Positions 1 to 8,159 are shown, numbered from the stretch's first letter. The stretch is 64,000 nt of DNA from Flavobacterium noncentrifugens (GCF_900100375.1 NZ_FNEZ01000005.1:186001-250000); one strand, 5' to 3'. The notes: generated by a model from the letters alone, not told the origin. Numbers and translations: made by a program.

Positions 1-1038
1 GGCTTCCTGCCATTTTTTGGAAGTCGTCAAGACAAATGGTTCGGTGATTAAAACCGTTTTGACGTTTTGCTTGTTGAAGTCGGCGATCATTTTTTCCGGT
101 GTCGGGAAGTTGTCGGCATCGAATTCGAAATTGCCCAAAGTGCCCTGGATCGTTTTTCCGAACCAGTATAGATCTAAAATCACAGCGTCGAGCGGAATTT
201 TTTCTGCACGGAATTTCGCAACGACATCGCGCGTTTCCTTTTCAGAATGGTACCCAAAACGGCTTGCAAAATTCCCGAATGCCCAACGTGGCGGAAGCGG
301 TTGCTTTCCGGTTAAATCGGTATAATCTTCGGTGAGTTTTGTCCAGTTGTCGGCGGCAATGATCTGGTAGGTTTTTCTGCCTGAAATCGTTTCGTAAGTT
401 AAGGTGTTGTCCTTTTTACTGTCGAGATCGAGCCAACCGATCGGCGCATTGTCAAAATGGATCGCGTAAATTTTTGAAGACAATACCATCGGAATTGTGA
501 AGTTCAGCAATTCAGCTTTGTCGCCGTAACCGTAGTGCGCTTTGTTGTACAATTCGAGTCGGTTGCCGCGGCGGTTCATGCTAACAGCGCGCGCGCCACC
601 GCCGTATAAAGCTTCGGAATTGTCAAGGTTAAAATCGAGGATTTCGGCTTTGTCGGTTTTAGAATAGCCGTTTTTTTCAGAAAGCAATTCTTTTCCTTTA
701 TATAAATAGCTGATTTTGAAAGGCGATTTTTCGATGTGGACTAAAATGCCCTGCGAGCCGAAATCAATTGATTTTGTGGTTTCAACAATTTCGGTGATTG
801 CGTTTTCGGGTTTTAAGATTACCGCGTGCGATTCCGGATTAAAAGTTTCTCCTTTTGGAATGAAAGATGTTTCTACGATATCGGAATTGTAGAACTGAAT
901 CTGGTAATTTCCGTCGGAAGTAGCAATTTCGAGCTGGTTGCCGTTTTGTTTGGTATTGAGGAATTTCCGGCTGGCGTTTTGCGCGGTTGCGGAAATTGCA
1001 GCGACCAGAAATGCTGTTATGATAAAATGTTGTTTCAT
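1..1038 (-). CDS. GH31 alpha-glucosidase, N-terminal part (cut by window edge)
   Basis: 346 codons are visible, running off the left edge. The start is ATG at 1036-1038, followed by a signal peptide (MKQHFIITAFLVAAISATAQ), so the enzyme is exported, probably to the periplasm. An N-terminal beta-sandwich region is followed by the start of a TIM barrel. There PPRWAFGNF, ASRFGYHS and the VILDLYWFG strand match the glycoside hydrolase 31 pattern. The catalytic nucleophile and acid lie beyond the edge. GH31 enzymes of this type usually run to about 800 residues. It is the last visible gene of the minus-strand maltose operon and probably releases glucose from the ends of malto-oligosaccharides (SusB-like role, but a different family from Bacteroides SusB). 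Substrate is inferred from context only. Confidence 0.88.
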   Translation of the reverse strand, partial: MKQHFIITAFLVAAISATAQNASRKFLNTKQNGNQLEIATSDGNYQIQFYNSDIVETSFIPKGETFNPESHAVILKPENAITEIVETTKSIDFGSQGILVHIEKSPFKISYLYKGKELLSEKNGYSKTDKAEILDFNLDNSEALYGGGARAVSMNRRGNRLELYNKAHYGYGDKAELLNFTIPMVLSSKIYAIHFDNAPIGWLDLDSKKDNTLTYETISGRKTYQIIAADNWTKLTEDYTDLTGKQPLPPRWAFGNFASRFGYHSEKETRDVVAKFRAEKIPLDAVILDLYWFGKTIQGTLGNFEFDADNFPTPEKMIADFNKQNVKTVLITEPFVLTTSKKWQEA

Positions 1039-1052
1039 AGATTGGTGTGTTT

Positions 1053-1144
1053 TAGCCCCGATAGTAGTGAAAATCCTTTTTAAAAACTTGGAGCGCAGCG
1101 GAAATTTTTTAAAAAGATTGCAACGGATAGCGGGAATAGCTTCT
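1053..1144 (+). repeat. TAGCCCCGAT-type structured repeat, copy 1
   Basis: The element begins TAGCCCCGAT and ends near AGCGGGAATAGCTTCT. It shares this frame with copies at 47604-47710 (minus) and 51646-51716 (plus). Between the conserved ends a CCTTTTTAAAAA arm can pair with TTTTTTAAAAAG, with GGAGCGCAGCGG in the loop side. It lies between the GH13 and GH31 genes, antisense to them. It resembles highly repeated flavobacterial RNA motifs (possibly Rfam Flavo-1, from memory, not checked). Function unknown. Confidence 0.7.
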
Positions 1145-1163
1145 AAAAAGGAAGCTTATTTTT

Positions 1164-1227
1164 AACCATTAAGGGATTCAGGTTCATTAAGCGCAATGCC
1201 TTAACTTTTCTTAATTCCTTAATGGTT
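1164..1227. repeat. Solo CCATTAAGG palindrome, 64 bp
   Basis: An imperfect inverted repeat. The left arm AACCATTAAGGGATTCAG (1164-1181) pairs with CTTAATTCCTTAATGGTT (1210-1227), 16 of 18 positions. The inner sequence (GGTTCATTAAGC at 1181-1192) recurs in reverse orientation in the copy at 33440-33503, so this is a sequence family and not only a hairpin. It touches the stop codon of the GH13 gene. There is no T-run, so it is not a classical terminator. Confidence 0.8.
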
Positions 1228-3059
1228 TAATTTAATTCTAAAATCAAAGCCGATTTGGGTTCGATTGAAATTTCATTGGAAATATCTATATTTTGGTTTG
1301 AAATCACTTCTTTTCCGGTTTTGAAATTTTTGATGTTTTGTGAAAAACGCGCTGTTTTGACCACTTGTTTTTCAGGATTGTTGTTGATTAAAATCATTAC
1401 AGTTTTCTGATCGTCGTAGCGGAAATACACGTACACATTATTTTCGGGAAGATAATGCGTCATTTTGCCGAAATGCACGGCGTTGTTGGATTTTCTCCAG
1501 TTGAATAATTTGGATGTGAAATCGAAATATTGCTGTTGCTCGGGCGTTCTTCCGGCTTTGTTAAATGCATTGTTTGCATCGCCGTTCCAGCCGCCGGGAA
1601 AATCGTGTCGGATGTCGCCATCGCCTTTGTCTTTGTTGCCGGTCATGCCGATTTCGGAACCGTAATACAATTGTGGAATCCCGCGAACGGTCGCGACCAA
1701 AGTCATCGCCAGGGCGTATTTTTTAAAATCCGGATAATGCTGGTTGATGCGTTGGGTGTCGTGGTTTTCGGCAAAAACAAGGATGTTGTCGATGTTTGGA
1801 TACAGGAAATCGTTTGTGAAATTGTCGTAAACTTTGACCATGCCTTTGTCCCATTCGCCTTTGTCTTCGTCGAATACTTTTTCGATTGCGTTGAATAGGG
1901 TGAAATCCATAACCGTTGGCAAATGCGAATTGTAATTCTGGATAGCACCGATTTTGCTGTCCTTTTGCCAATAAGCCATTTGCGCCTGGTCCTGCATCCA
2001 GACTTCGCCGGCGATGTTAAAATTTGGATATTCATCCGCGATCGCTTTGGTCCATTTTGAAATTGCGGCTTTGTCGTTGTACGAATACGTATCGACACGG
2101 AAACCGTCGAGATCGGCATATTCGATCCACCAGATCGCATTTTGTGTGAGATAAGTCAGCATCAACGGATTTGCCTGGTTTAAATCGGGCATCGATTTGA
2201 CAAACCAGCCGTCGACGCAATATTTCTGGTCGATGTCGGAAGCATTTTGGTCGAATTGCGTACTCATGCGGTAATTCGACTGTGCGAAACCCGGAAATTG
2301 GTGGATGAAATCATAAGCAGGCAAATCTTTGTACATCCAATGTTGCGCGCCCCAATGGTTCGTGACGTAATCGAGAACGAGTTTCATATCTTTTTTATGA
2401 AGTTCGGAAGACAATTTCAGGTAATCTTCATTGGTTCCGTAGCGCGGATCGATTTTATAAACATCGGATTGGCCGTAACCGTGGTAAGAACCGCGCGGAT
2501 CGTTGTCTTCGCAAAGCGGCGTGCTCCAGACTGTTGTTGCGCCGAGTTCTTTGATGTAATCGATGTTTTTGATGATGCCTTCGATGTCGCCGCCGTGGCG
2601 TCCGTTTGGTTTGGAACGATCGGCTTGTTCTGTGGTTTCTTTGCTGTTGTCATTCGCCGGATTTCCATTCGCGAAACGGTCGGGCATCAGCAAATACAAC
2701 ATATCCGATGCATCGTAACTTTTGCGTGAAGCAGAATTGTTGCGGCGTTCTTTGAGTGAATATTTCTGAGTGAAAGCGACTTTGCTTTTGTCTTTGAATG
2801 AAAATACGAGATCAGAAGCGGGAATATTTTTGGTGTCGATCGTGACGAAAATGTAGTTTGGATTTTCGGTTTTTGCGATGTTTGTGATCACGACATTATT
2901 CGAAACTGTCGGCTGGAATTGCGCGATGTTCTTTCCGTAGAATAATATCTGGAGTTCCGGGTTTTTCATTCCGGCGTACCAGAAAGGCGGTTCGGTTCTT
3001 TTGATCTGGGCAGAAACGGTGAAGCTTGTAATGATAAGGAAAAGAAGAAGTTTTTTCAT
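1227..3059 (-). CDS. Periplasmic GH13 alpha-amylase / neopullulanase, SusA-like
   Basis: 610 aa. A signal peptide (MKKLLLFLIITSFTVSAQ) is followed by an N-terminal beta-sandwich of the cyclomaltodextrinase type (about 24-115), the GH13 barrel (about 118-530) and a C-terminal beta domain. The family regions are intact: DYVTNH (region I), GFRVD with nucleophile Asp323, AGEVW with acid/base Glu352, and ENHDTQR with Asp434. It should hydrolyse imported maltodextrins in the periplasm, giving maltose for the GH65/MFS route. The upstream spacer holds the GxxExxY element, whose terminal repeat starts 5 nt before the ATG. The gene therefore has no obvious promoter of its own and is probably read through from the GH65 side. 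Linear versus cyclic substrate preference cannot be told. Confidence 0.92.
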   Translation of the reverse strand: MKKLLLFLIITSFTVSAQIKRTEPPFWYAGMKNPELQILFYGKNIAQFQPTVSNNVVITNIAKTENPNYIFVTIDTKNIPASDLVFSFKDKSKVAFTQKYSLKERRNNSASRKSYDASDMLYLLMPDRFANGNPANDNSKETTEQADRSKPNGRHGGDIEGIIKNIDYIKELGATTVWSTPLCEDNDPRGSYHGYGQSDVYKIDPRYGTNEDYLKLSSELHKKDMKLVLDYVTNHWGAQHWMYKDLPAYDFIHQFPGFAQSNYRMSTQFDQNASDIDQKYCVDGWFVKSMPDLNQANPLMLTYLTQNAIWWIEYADLDGFRVDTYSYNDKAAISKWTKAIADEYPNFNIAGEVWMQDQAQMAYWQKDSKIGAIQNYNSHLPTVMDFTLFNAIEKVFDEDKGEWDKGMVKVYDNFTNDFLYPNIDNILVFAENHDTQRINQHYPDFKKYALAMTLVATVRGIPQLYYGSEIGMTGNKDKGDGDIRHDFPGGWNGDANNAFNKAGRTPEQQQYFDFTSKLFNWRKSNNAVHFGKMTHYLPENNVYVYFRYDDQKTVMILINNNPEKQVVKTARFSQNIKNFKTGKEVISNQNIDISNEISIEPKSALILELN

Positions 3060-3085
3060 TTTTGAACCATTAAGGAATTAAGATA

Positions 3086-3486
3086 TCATTCTAATCTTGA
3101 AAAATAATTGTTTACAAATGGCTTCATTGATTTGACGAGGTTTATCGAGTTGAAATTAATCAACAAGCCTTGCGGTTATGAGGTAATTTCATGTACGTCA
3201 ATAATTGGGCTTCGTGAATGGGTAAAATATTTTCAACTGCTTTTAATTCAACAACAATGGAATCTTCTACGAGTAAATCAACTCTTAAATTGCTTTCGAA
3301 TTCCAATTCATCATAGAGAATGTTGACAAGGAGCTGTTGCTTTACATTATAACCATTTGATTCCAATTCATATTTCAGGCATTGTTCATAAATGCTTTCT
3401 AATAAATCAGGTCCTAATTCTTTGTGAACTTTAATCGCAAAACCTGTAATGTCGTAAGACAGCTGTGTAATTTCTTTTTTTGTCAT
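3086..3486 (-). pseudogene. GxxExxY-family (PD-(D/E)XK-like) protein, frameshifted
   Basis: Starting from ATG at 3486, the frame gives 108 residues ending MKLPHNRKAC and then stops. A shift of one base at the CATAACCGC stretch restores a normal family C-terminus (PQGLLINFNSINLVKSMK and on to a TGA at 3086-3088), for about 133 residues. One lost A in an A-run explains it. Family marks include KVHKELGP, LLESIYEQCL, RVDLLVED and VVELKAV, the D...ExK pattern of PD-(D/E)XK folds. The family's namesake Gly is Asp here (GPD instead of the usual GPG before LLES). The cellular role of GxxExxY proteins is not established. A sequencing error could also explain the shift. Confidence 0.8.
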
Positions 3487-3528
3487 TTGGCGTATATTTT
3501 CTAAACATATTATATTGGCGTATATTTT
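3487..3528 (-). repeat. 14-bp direct repeat directly upstream of the GxxExxY start
   Basis: TTGGCGTATATTTT occurs at 3487-3500 and again at 3515-3528 (read on the plus strand). On the gene's strand this is AAAATATACGCCAA, twice, with a 28-bp period, ending immediately before the ATG. It may be a regulator or self-recognition site for the element. Function unknown. Confidence 0.65.
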
Positions 3529-3533
3529 TTACT

Positions 3534-3590
3534 ATAAAGGGATTAAGTTTCATCAAGTTTTCCTTAATTTATCTTAATCCCTTAATGGTT
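3534..3590. repeat. CCATTAAGG-family palindrome at right end of the GxxExxY element
   Basis: The left arm AAAGGGATTAAG (3536-3547) pairs with CTTAATCCCTT (3573-3583). The interior (TTTCATCAAG, then TCCTTAATTTATCTTAAT) aligns with the interior of the 1164-1227 copy (TTCATTAAGC, then CCTTAACTTTTCTTAAT). The first bases of the left arm (TACTAT) have drifted from AACCAT. The right end doubles as the terminal inverted repeat of the 526-bp element. Confidence 0.7.
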
Positions 3591-3603
3591 TTATTATTTT
3601 ATT

Positions 3604-5907
3604 TTAAACAGTAACCAAACTATTCGGTTCCACAGTAATGGCAACGCCATTCACAAAAACCTGAAGTTCGTTTCCGCCTTCAAGAGAGAATTTGGTTTCA
3701 TTCGCTTCCACGCAAACTTTTAAAATCTGGTTCCTGAAGTTGATCTTGAACGAATAAGCTTCCCACTGTTCCGGGATTCTCGGCGTAAAATGCAATGCAT
3801 CATCTTTGACGCGCATGCCGCCAAAACCTTCCACAATGCTCATCCAGGTTCCGGCCATTGAAGTGATGTGACAACCTTCTTCGACTTCTTTGTTGTAATC
3901 GTCAAGGTCGAGTCGGGAAGTGCGCAAATAAAATGTGTAAGCCATGTCCATTTTTCCTAATACAGCAGCCTGAATTGAATGCACGCAAGGTGAAAGTGAC
4001 GATTCATGAACAGTAAAAGGTTCGTAAAAATCGAAATGTTTCTCCAATTGTTCAGTAGAAAAATGGTCTTCGAAGAAATAAAATCCCTGCAAAACGTCAG
4101 CCTGTTTGATGTAAGGCGAACGCAGGATTCGGTCCCACGACCATTTCTGGTTGATCGGACGTTGTGATTTATCCAAATCGGAAACTTTAATAAGATCTTT
4201 GTCTAAGAACCCATCTTGCTGCAAATACACGTCATGCTCTTCAGAAAATGGCAAATACATCGAATCGGACACTTTTTTCCATTTGGAAATTTCGTTGTCG
4301 TCCAGATTTACTTTCGACATGATCCGATCGTAATCTGAAGCGTATTCTGATTTTACTTTTTCAATTTGTTCAACAGCATAATCGATACACCATTTTGCCA
4401 GATAATTCGTGTAGAAATTGTTGTTGACGTTGTTTTCATATTCGTTCGGACCCGTAACGCCGAGGATCATGAATTGGTTCTTATGCGTCGAATATGTCGC
4501 TCTCTGGTGCCAGAATCTTGCAATTGCGATCAACACTTCCAAACCTTTTTCCGGAATATAGCTGTAATCGCCGGTGAATCTGAAATAGTTGAAAATTGCA
4601 AAGGCAATCGCACCATTTCTGTGGATTTCCTCAAAGGTAATTTCCCATTCATTATGGCATTCTTCACCGTTCATCGTGACCATCGGATACAAAGCGGCCC
4701 CGTTGGTAAATCCTAATTTTCCTGCATTTTCGATGGCTTTGTCGAGTTGGTTGTAACGGTAGGTTAGCAAGTTTCTCGCAACCTGCTGGTCTTTCGTCGC
4801 CATATAAAACGGAATGCAGTATGCTTCGGTATCCCAATAAGTAGAACCGCCGTATTTTTCACCGGTGAAACCTTTTGGCCCGATGTTGAGCCTTGAATCC
4901 TTTCCTAAATAAGTCTGGTTCAACTGGAAAATATTGAAACGGATTCCCTGTTGGGCTTCGACATCGCCATCAATTGTAATGTCTGACATTTCCCAGATTT
5001 TTGCCCAGGCTTCGATTTGCTCATTTAACAAAGCATCATACCCTCTTGAAAGTGCTTCTTTGATCACGTTTTCGGCGGCAGCCAAAGTGTTGTCGTGGTT
5101 TAACGAAACGGTGTAGCCTCCGATTTTCTGGATCGATGATAATTCGTTCTGTGCGACATTAATGGCATATTCAAATTGGATTTTATCGTTGGATTTCTCC
5201 ACTTTTTCTGTTGTCAGATTTAGATTTTTCCCGTTTGAGAAAATGCTGTTCTGCATGAAAGTCGTCACATTGAAATGCGTTTTGAACGTTCTGGCCGTTA
5301 CAAAAGCTTCGTTTTCGTTGTGTTTGATCTCGAGCGGTTCCCAGAATTTTTCTTCCCAGTTCGCATCAAGATTGGAAACGCCGGCATCGATATATGGTTT
5401 ATAGACGATTTTTGCGTCTTTATTTAAAGGGGTAATTTTGTAATCGATAAAGCCGGCTTCGTCTAAATTCAACGATAGAAAACGGCGCACATTTATTGAA
5501 ACGTCAGTTCCATTTTGTAAAGTCGCTTCAAACGAACGGTTGTACCAGCCTTCTTTCATATTGAGTTCGCGGCGAAAATTCTTCACAGACGTACATTTGT
5601 CCAAATCGAAAGTCTCACCGTTGATTTCGATGTCAATCCCGATCCAGTTTGGTGCATTCAATACTTTGGCAAAATATTCCGGGTAGCCGTTTTTCCACCA
5701 GCCTACTTTGGTTTTGTCCGGATAATAAATTCCGGCGATGTAACTTCCCTGAAACGTTTCGCCAGTGTATGTTTCTTCAAAATTTGCCCGTTGTCCCATG
5801 GCACCGTTTCCGATGCTGAACAAACTTTCGGACGATTTTACTCTTTCTGCATCAAATCCTTCTTCTATGATGGACCAATTGTCTGGTTTGATATAATCCT
5901 GATTCAT
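3604..5907 (-). CDS. GH65 glycoside phosphorylase, probable maltose phosphorylase
   Basis: 767 aa, a normal length for GH65, with no signal peptide, so cytoplasmic. Expected layout: N-terminal beta-sandwich (about 10-265), helical linker, (alpha/alpha)6 barrel (about 320-690) with WEITFEEIHRNGA near 421-432, which contains the family's general-acid glutamate, and a small C-terminal beta-domain. GH65 maltose phosphorylases convert maltose and phosphate to beta-glucose 1-phosphate and glucose. The adjacent beta-phosphoglucomutase uses exactly that product, which supports maltose (or another alpha-glucobiose such as trehalose or kojibiose) as substrate. It is 58 bp downstream of pgmB. The specificity is inferred from neighbours, not from residues. 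Confidence 0.9.
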   Translation of the reverse strand: MNQDYIKPDNWSIIEEGFDAERVKSSESLFSIGNGAMGQRANFEETYTGETFQGSYIAGIYYPDKTKVGWWKNGYPEYFAKVLNAPNWIGIDIEINGETFDLDKCTSVKNFRRELNMKEGWYNRSFEATLQNGTDVSINVRRFLSLNLDEAGFIDYKITPLNKDAKIVYKPYIDAGVSNLDANWEEKFWEPLEIKHNENEAFVTARTFKTHFNVTTFMQNSIFSNGKNLNLTTEKVEKSNDKIQFEYAINVAQNELSSIQKIGGYTVSLNHDNTLAAAENVIKEALSRGYDALLNEQIEAWAKIWEMSDITIDGDVEAQQGIRFNIFQLNQTYLGKDSRLNIGPKGFTGEKYGGSTYWDTEAYCIPFYMATKDQQVARNLLTYRYNQLDKAIENAGKLGFTNGAALYPMVTMNGEECHNEWEITFEEIHRNGAIAFAIFNYFRFTGDYSYIPEKGLEVLIAIARFWHQRATYSTHKNQFMILGVTGPNEYENNVNNNFYTNYLAKWCIDYAVEQIEKVKSEYASDYDRIMSKVNLDDNEISKWKKVSDSMYLPFSEEHDVYLQQDGFLDKDLIKVSDLDKSQRPINQKWSWDRILRSPYIKQADVLQGFYFFEDHFSTEQLEKHFDFYEPFTVHESSLSPCVHSIQAAVLGKMDMAYTFYLRTSRLDLDDYNKEVEEGCHITSMAGTWMSIVEGFGGMRVKDDALHFTPRIPEQWEAYSFKINFRNQILKVCVEANETKFSLEGGNELQVFVNGVAITVEPNSLVTV

Positions 5908-5965
5908 TGTGTTTGTGTATTATTCATTTAAAAATCAGTAAAAACTAATTTTATCAATTCGTGAT

Positions 5966-6625
5966 TTATTTTTTGATTAATGATTCGATGAAACTGGTGT
6001 CGATATGGGTGAAATCAGGGAAAATGAACTGTGCTTCGTGTAAAACCGAAGCCTGTCCAATTCCGACGCTCGTCATTTTTGCAATATTTGCCGCCTGGAC
6101 TCCCGCAACGGAATCTTCAAAAACAATCGAATCTTCGTTTGAAATCCCGAGTGCTTTTGCAGCTTGTACAAAAACTTCAGGATCCGGTTTGGCATGTGTC
6201 ACGTCATTTCCGTCTATAATGGCATCGAAGTAGCTGATTGTTTTGGTCTTTTCTAAAATTGGCCTTGCATTTTTACTGGCAGATCCCAATGCAATCGGCT
6301 GGTTTTGTTCTTTGAGGAATTTCAGGATGTGCATTACGCCAGGCAAAATTTCGCTTTCGTCCATATCAACGAGATAGGATAAATAATCTTCGTTTTTTTG
6401 TGCGAGCCATTTGTCTTTGTCGCTTTGTGAGGCGGTGATCTTTCCGAGTTCCAAAATAATGTCGAGGGAACGCACGCGGCTTACGCCTTTTAATTCTTCA
6501 TTGCGTTCCGGGGTAAATTCGATCCCGAGTTCATTGGCAATCTTCTGCCACGCTAAATAATGGTATTTTGCGGTGTCAACGATTACGCCGTCAAGGTCGA
6601 ATATGAATGCTTTCTTATTAGTCAT
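5966..6625 (-). CDS. pgmB: Beta-phosphoglucomutase
   Basis: 219 aa HAD-superfamily protein. FDLDGVIVDT near the N-terminus supplies the nucleophile Asp10 and acid/base Asp12. LGSASKNA is HAD motif II, and GISNEDSIVFEDSVAGVQAA holds the C-terminal acidic motif. The helical cap contains LKGVSR, typical of beta-phosphoglucomutases. It converts beta-glucose 1-phosphate to glucose 6-phosphate, linking the GH65 phosphorylase to glycolysis. Its start overlaps the end of the MFS transporter gene by 8 bp, so the two are translationally coupled. Length and motifs fit the family, and no defect is seen. Confidence 0.94.
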   Translation of the reverse strand: MTNKKAFIFDLDGVIVDTAKYHYLAWQKIANELGIEFTPERNEELKGVSRVRSLDIILELGKITASQSDKDKWLAQKNEDYLSYLVDMDESEILPGVMHILKFLKEQNQPIALGSASKNARPILEKTKTISYFDAIIDGNDVTHAKPDPEVFVQAAKALGISNEDSIVFEDSVAGVQAANIAKMTSVGIGQASVLHEAQFIFPDFTHIDTSFIESLIKK

Positions 6626-8159
6626 TAATGATTTGCTTAATGTTTATTTTTGATTTGTCGTTGATCGTGAGTGCGATGATTCCTGCAATAATCATGGATA
6701 CACCGCCAATCAACAAGGCATAGATGGGTTCACTGTTGAAAAATTTAGATACTAAAAACCCTAAAATAGAGGCTGCGACCAATTGCGGAATTACGATAAA
6801 GAAGTTGAAAACCCCCATGTAATAACCCATTTTGCTTGATGGCAATGCGCCCGAAAGCATCGCGTACGGAATAGACAAAATACTTGCCCAGGCAATTCCG
6901 ACACCGATCATTGGCAGCCATTCGATATTGAATGTTGTGGGTTCTTTGATGAAATACAACGAGATCAGTCCGAAACCACCAACGGTCAAAGCGAAAAAAT
7001 GTGTAAATTTCCTGCTGGTGACTTTTGCAAGTAGCGGCAATAAAAATGCGGCTAAGGCAGCAATTAAATTGTAGTTGGCAAACATTTCCCCAACCTGATT
7101 GGCTCCGGTGTTATAAGCTTCAGAAGTGGTATCTGTTGTTCCATAAATGTGCTGGGTTACGGCCAAAGTGGTGTAAATCCACATGGAAAATAAGGCGAAC
7201 CAGGAGAAAAACTGCACCCATGCCAGTTGCTTCATGATTTTCGGCATGAACTGGAAATCATTCATAATTGTTACAAAACCGTTGTTGGTCTTGTTTGATT
7301 TTTGCATGAGCCCCGAGAAAACCATTGCAAATCCGCCAAGCCCGATCATTCCCAATGACAGCACATAGAGGTCTTTTTTAAGGTCATAATAATAAATGGC
7401 AAAAGAGAAAATGAAACTGACGGCTAGGAATAATAGCCCTTTAGTCAAGTGCGAAGCCCCATTTTTAGCAAACCAATCCGGAGAATGGCTTTCTTTTTTA
7501 AATTCATCGGCTTTATGCGCTTCAAAAGCTGCGAGTTCTTCAGGAGAATATTCTTTTGAGGTTAAAACGGTCCAAAGTACGGTGATGATAAAAGCGACGC
7601 CGCCGATGTAAAAGGAATATTTCACCGAATCAGGGATTATTCCCAACGGTGCGGTATTCTTTACATCGAAATGTGTTAATATCAAAGGCAGTTTGGAAGC
7701 TACGTAAGCGCCAATTCCGATAAAGAAACTCTGGGTGGCAAAGCCCATTGTTCGTTGTTTTTCTGGTAAATTATCGCCAACAAACGCACGGAAAGGTTCC
7801 ATGGAAACGTTGATCGAAGCATCCATGATCCAGAGCATTCCGGCGGCAAACCACAATACAGGAGAGTTGGGCATGATGAATAAAGCGGCAGAAGCCAGGA
7901 TGGCACCTGCTAAAAAATACGGTTTTCTACGGCCCAATCTGGTCCATGTCCGGTCTGAAAAATAGCCAATAATAGGTTGGATGATTAATCCGGTAAGTGG
8001 AGCAGCAACCCAAAGAATCGGGATGTCATCAATGTTGGCTCCTAAAGTTTGAAATATACGGCTGACATTAGAATTCTGCAGAGCAAAACCCATTTGTATT
8101 CCCAGAAATCCGAAGCTCATGTTCCAGATTTGCCAGAAACTTAATTTACGCTTTTCCAT
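6618..8159 (-). CDS. MFS transporter, probable inner-membrane maltose importer
   Basis: 513 aa with about 12 hydrophobic segments. GYFSDRTWTRLGRRKPYFLAG contains the loop 2-3 motif of MFS sugar transporters of the SLC45/MalY-like kind. A hydrophilic loop (KADEFKKESHSPDW) sits between the two halves. The position in the operon, immediately before pgmB and the GH65 phosphorylase, suggests it brings maltose or short maltodextrins into the cytoplasm without phosphorylation. Closest functional analogue known to me is Caulobacter MalY. A promoter-like TATATTTA (minus strand, 8251-8258) and a TAAACGTTTA palindrome lie in the 197-bp leader. Confidence 0.87.
   Translation of the reverse strand: MEKRKLSFWQIWNMSFGFLGIQMGFALQNSNVSRIFQTLGANIDDIPILWVAAPLTGLIIQPIIGYFSDRTWTRLGRRKPYFLAGAILASAALFIMPNSPVLWFAAGMLWIMDASINVSMEPFRAFVGDNLPEKQRTMGFATQSFFIGIGAYVASKLPLILTHFDVKNTAPLGIIPDSVKYSFYIGGVAFIITVLWTVLTSKEYSPEELAAFEAHKADEFKKESHSPDWFAKNGASHLTKGLLFLAVSFIFSFAIYYYDLKKDLYVLSLGMIGLGGFAMVFSGLMQKSNKTNNGFVTIMNDFQFMPKIMKQLAWVQFFSWFALFSMWIYTTLAVTQHIYGTTDTTSEAYNTGANQVGEMFANYNLIAALAAFLLPLLAKVTSRKFTHFFALTVGGFGLISLYFIKEPTTFNIEWLPMIGVGIAWASILSIPYAMLSGALPSSKMGYYMGVFNFFIVIPQLVAASILGFLVSKFFNSEPIYALLIGGVSMIIAGIIALTINDKSKINIKQIIND

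Larger units (their letters stand above)
3065..3590. mobile_element. 526-bp element with 20-bp terminal inverted repeats carrying a GxxExxY gene
   Basis: The ends are AACCATTAAGGAATTAAGAT (3065-3084) and the inverted ATCTTAATCCCTTAATGGTT (3571-3590), matching at 19 of 20 positions. Inside is one reading frame, the frameshifted GxxExxY gene on the minus strand, and a complete palindrome at the right end. The same terminal sequence occurs as solo palindromes at 1164-1227 and 33440-33503. No target-site duplication was found. It sits inside the maltose operon between the GH65 and GH13 genes. Calling it mobile is inference from the repeats and the passenger gene. Confidence 0.6.

Noticed and set aside
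1164..1227. CCATTAAGG palindromes as ordinary Rho-independent terminators
   Set aside because: They lack a T-run after the stem, are AT-rich, and one copy lies between divergent genes where no terminator is needed.
2247..2729. 160-codon plus-strand frame
   Set aside because: It is antisense to the intact GH13 gene, has no family resemblance and no plausible start context.
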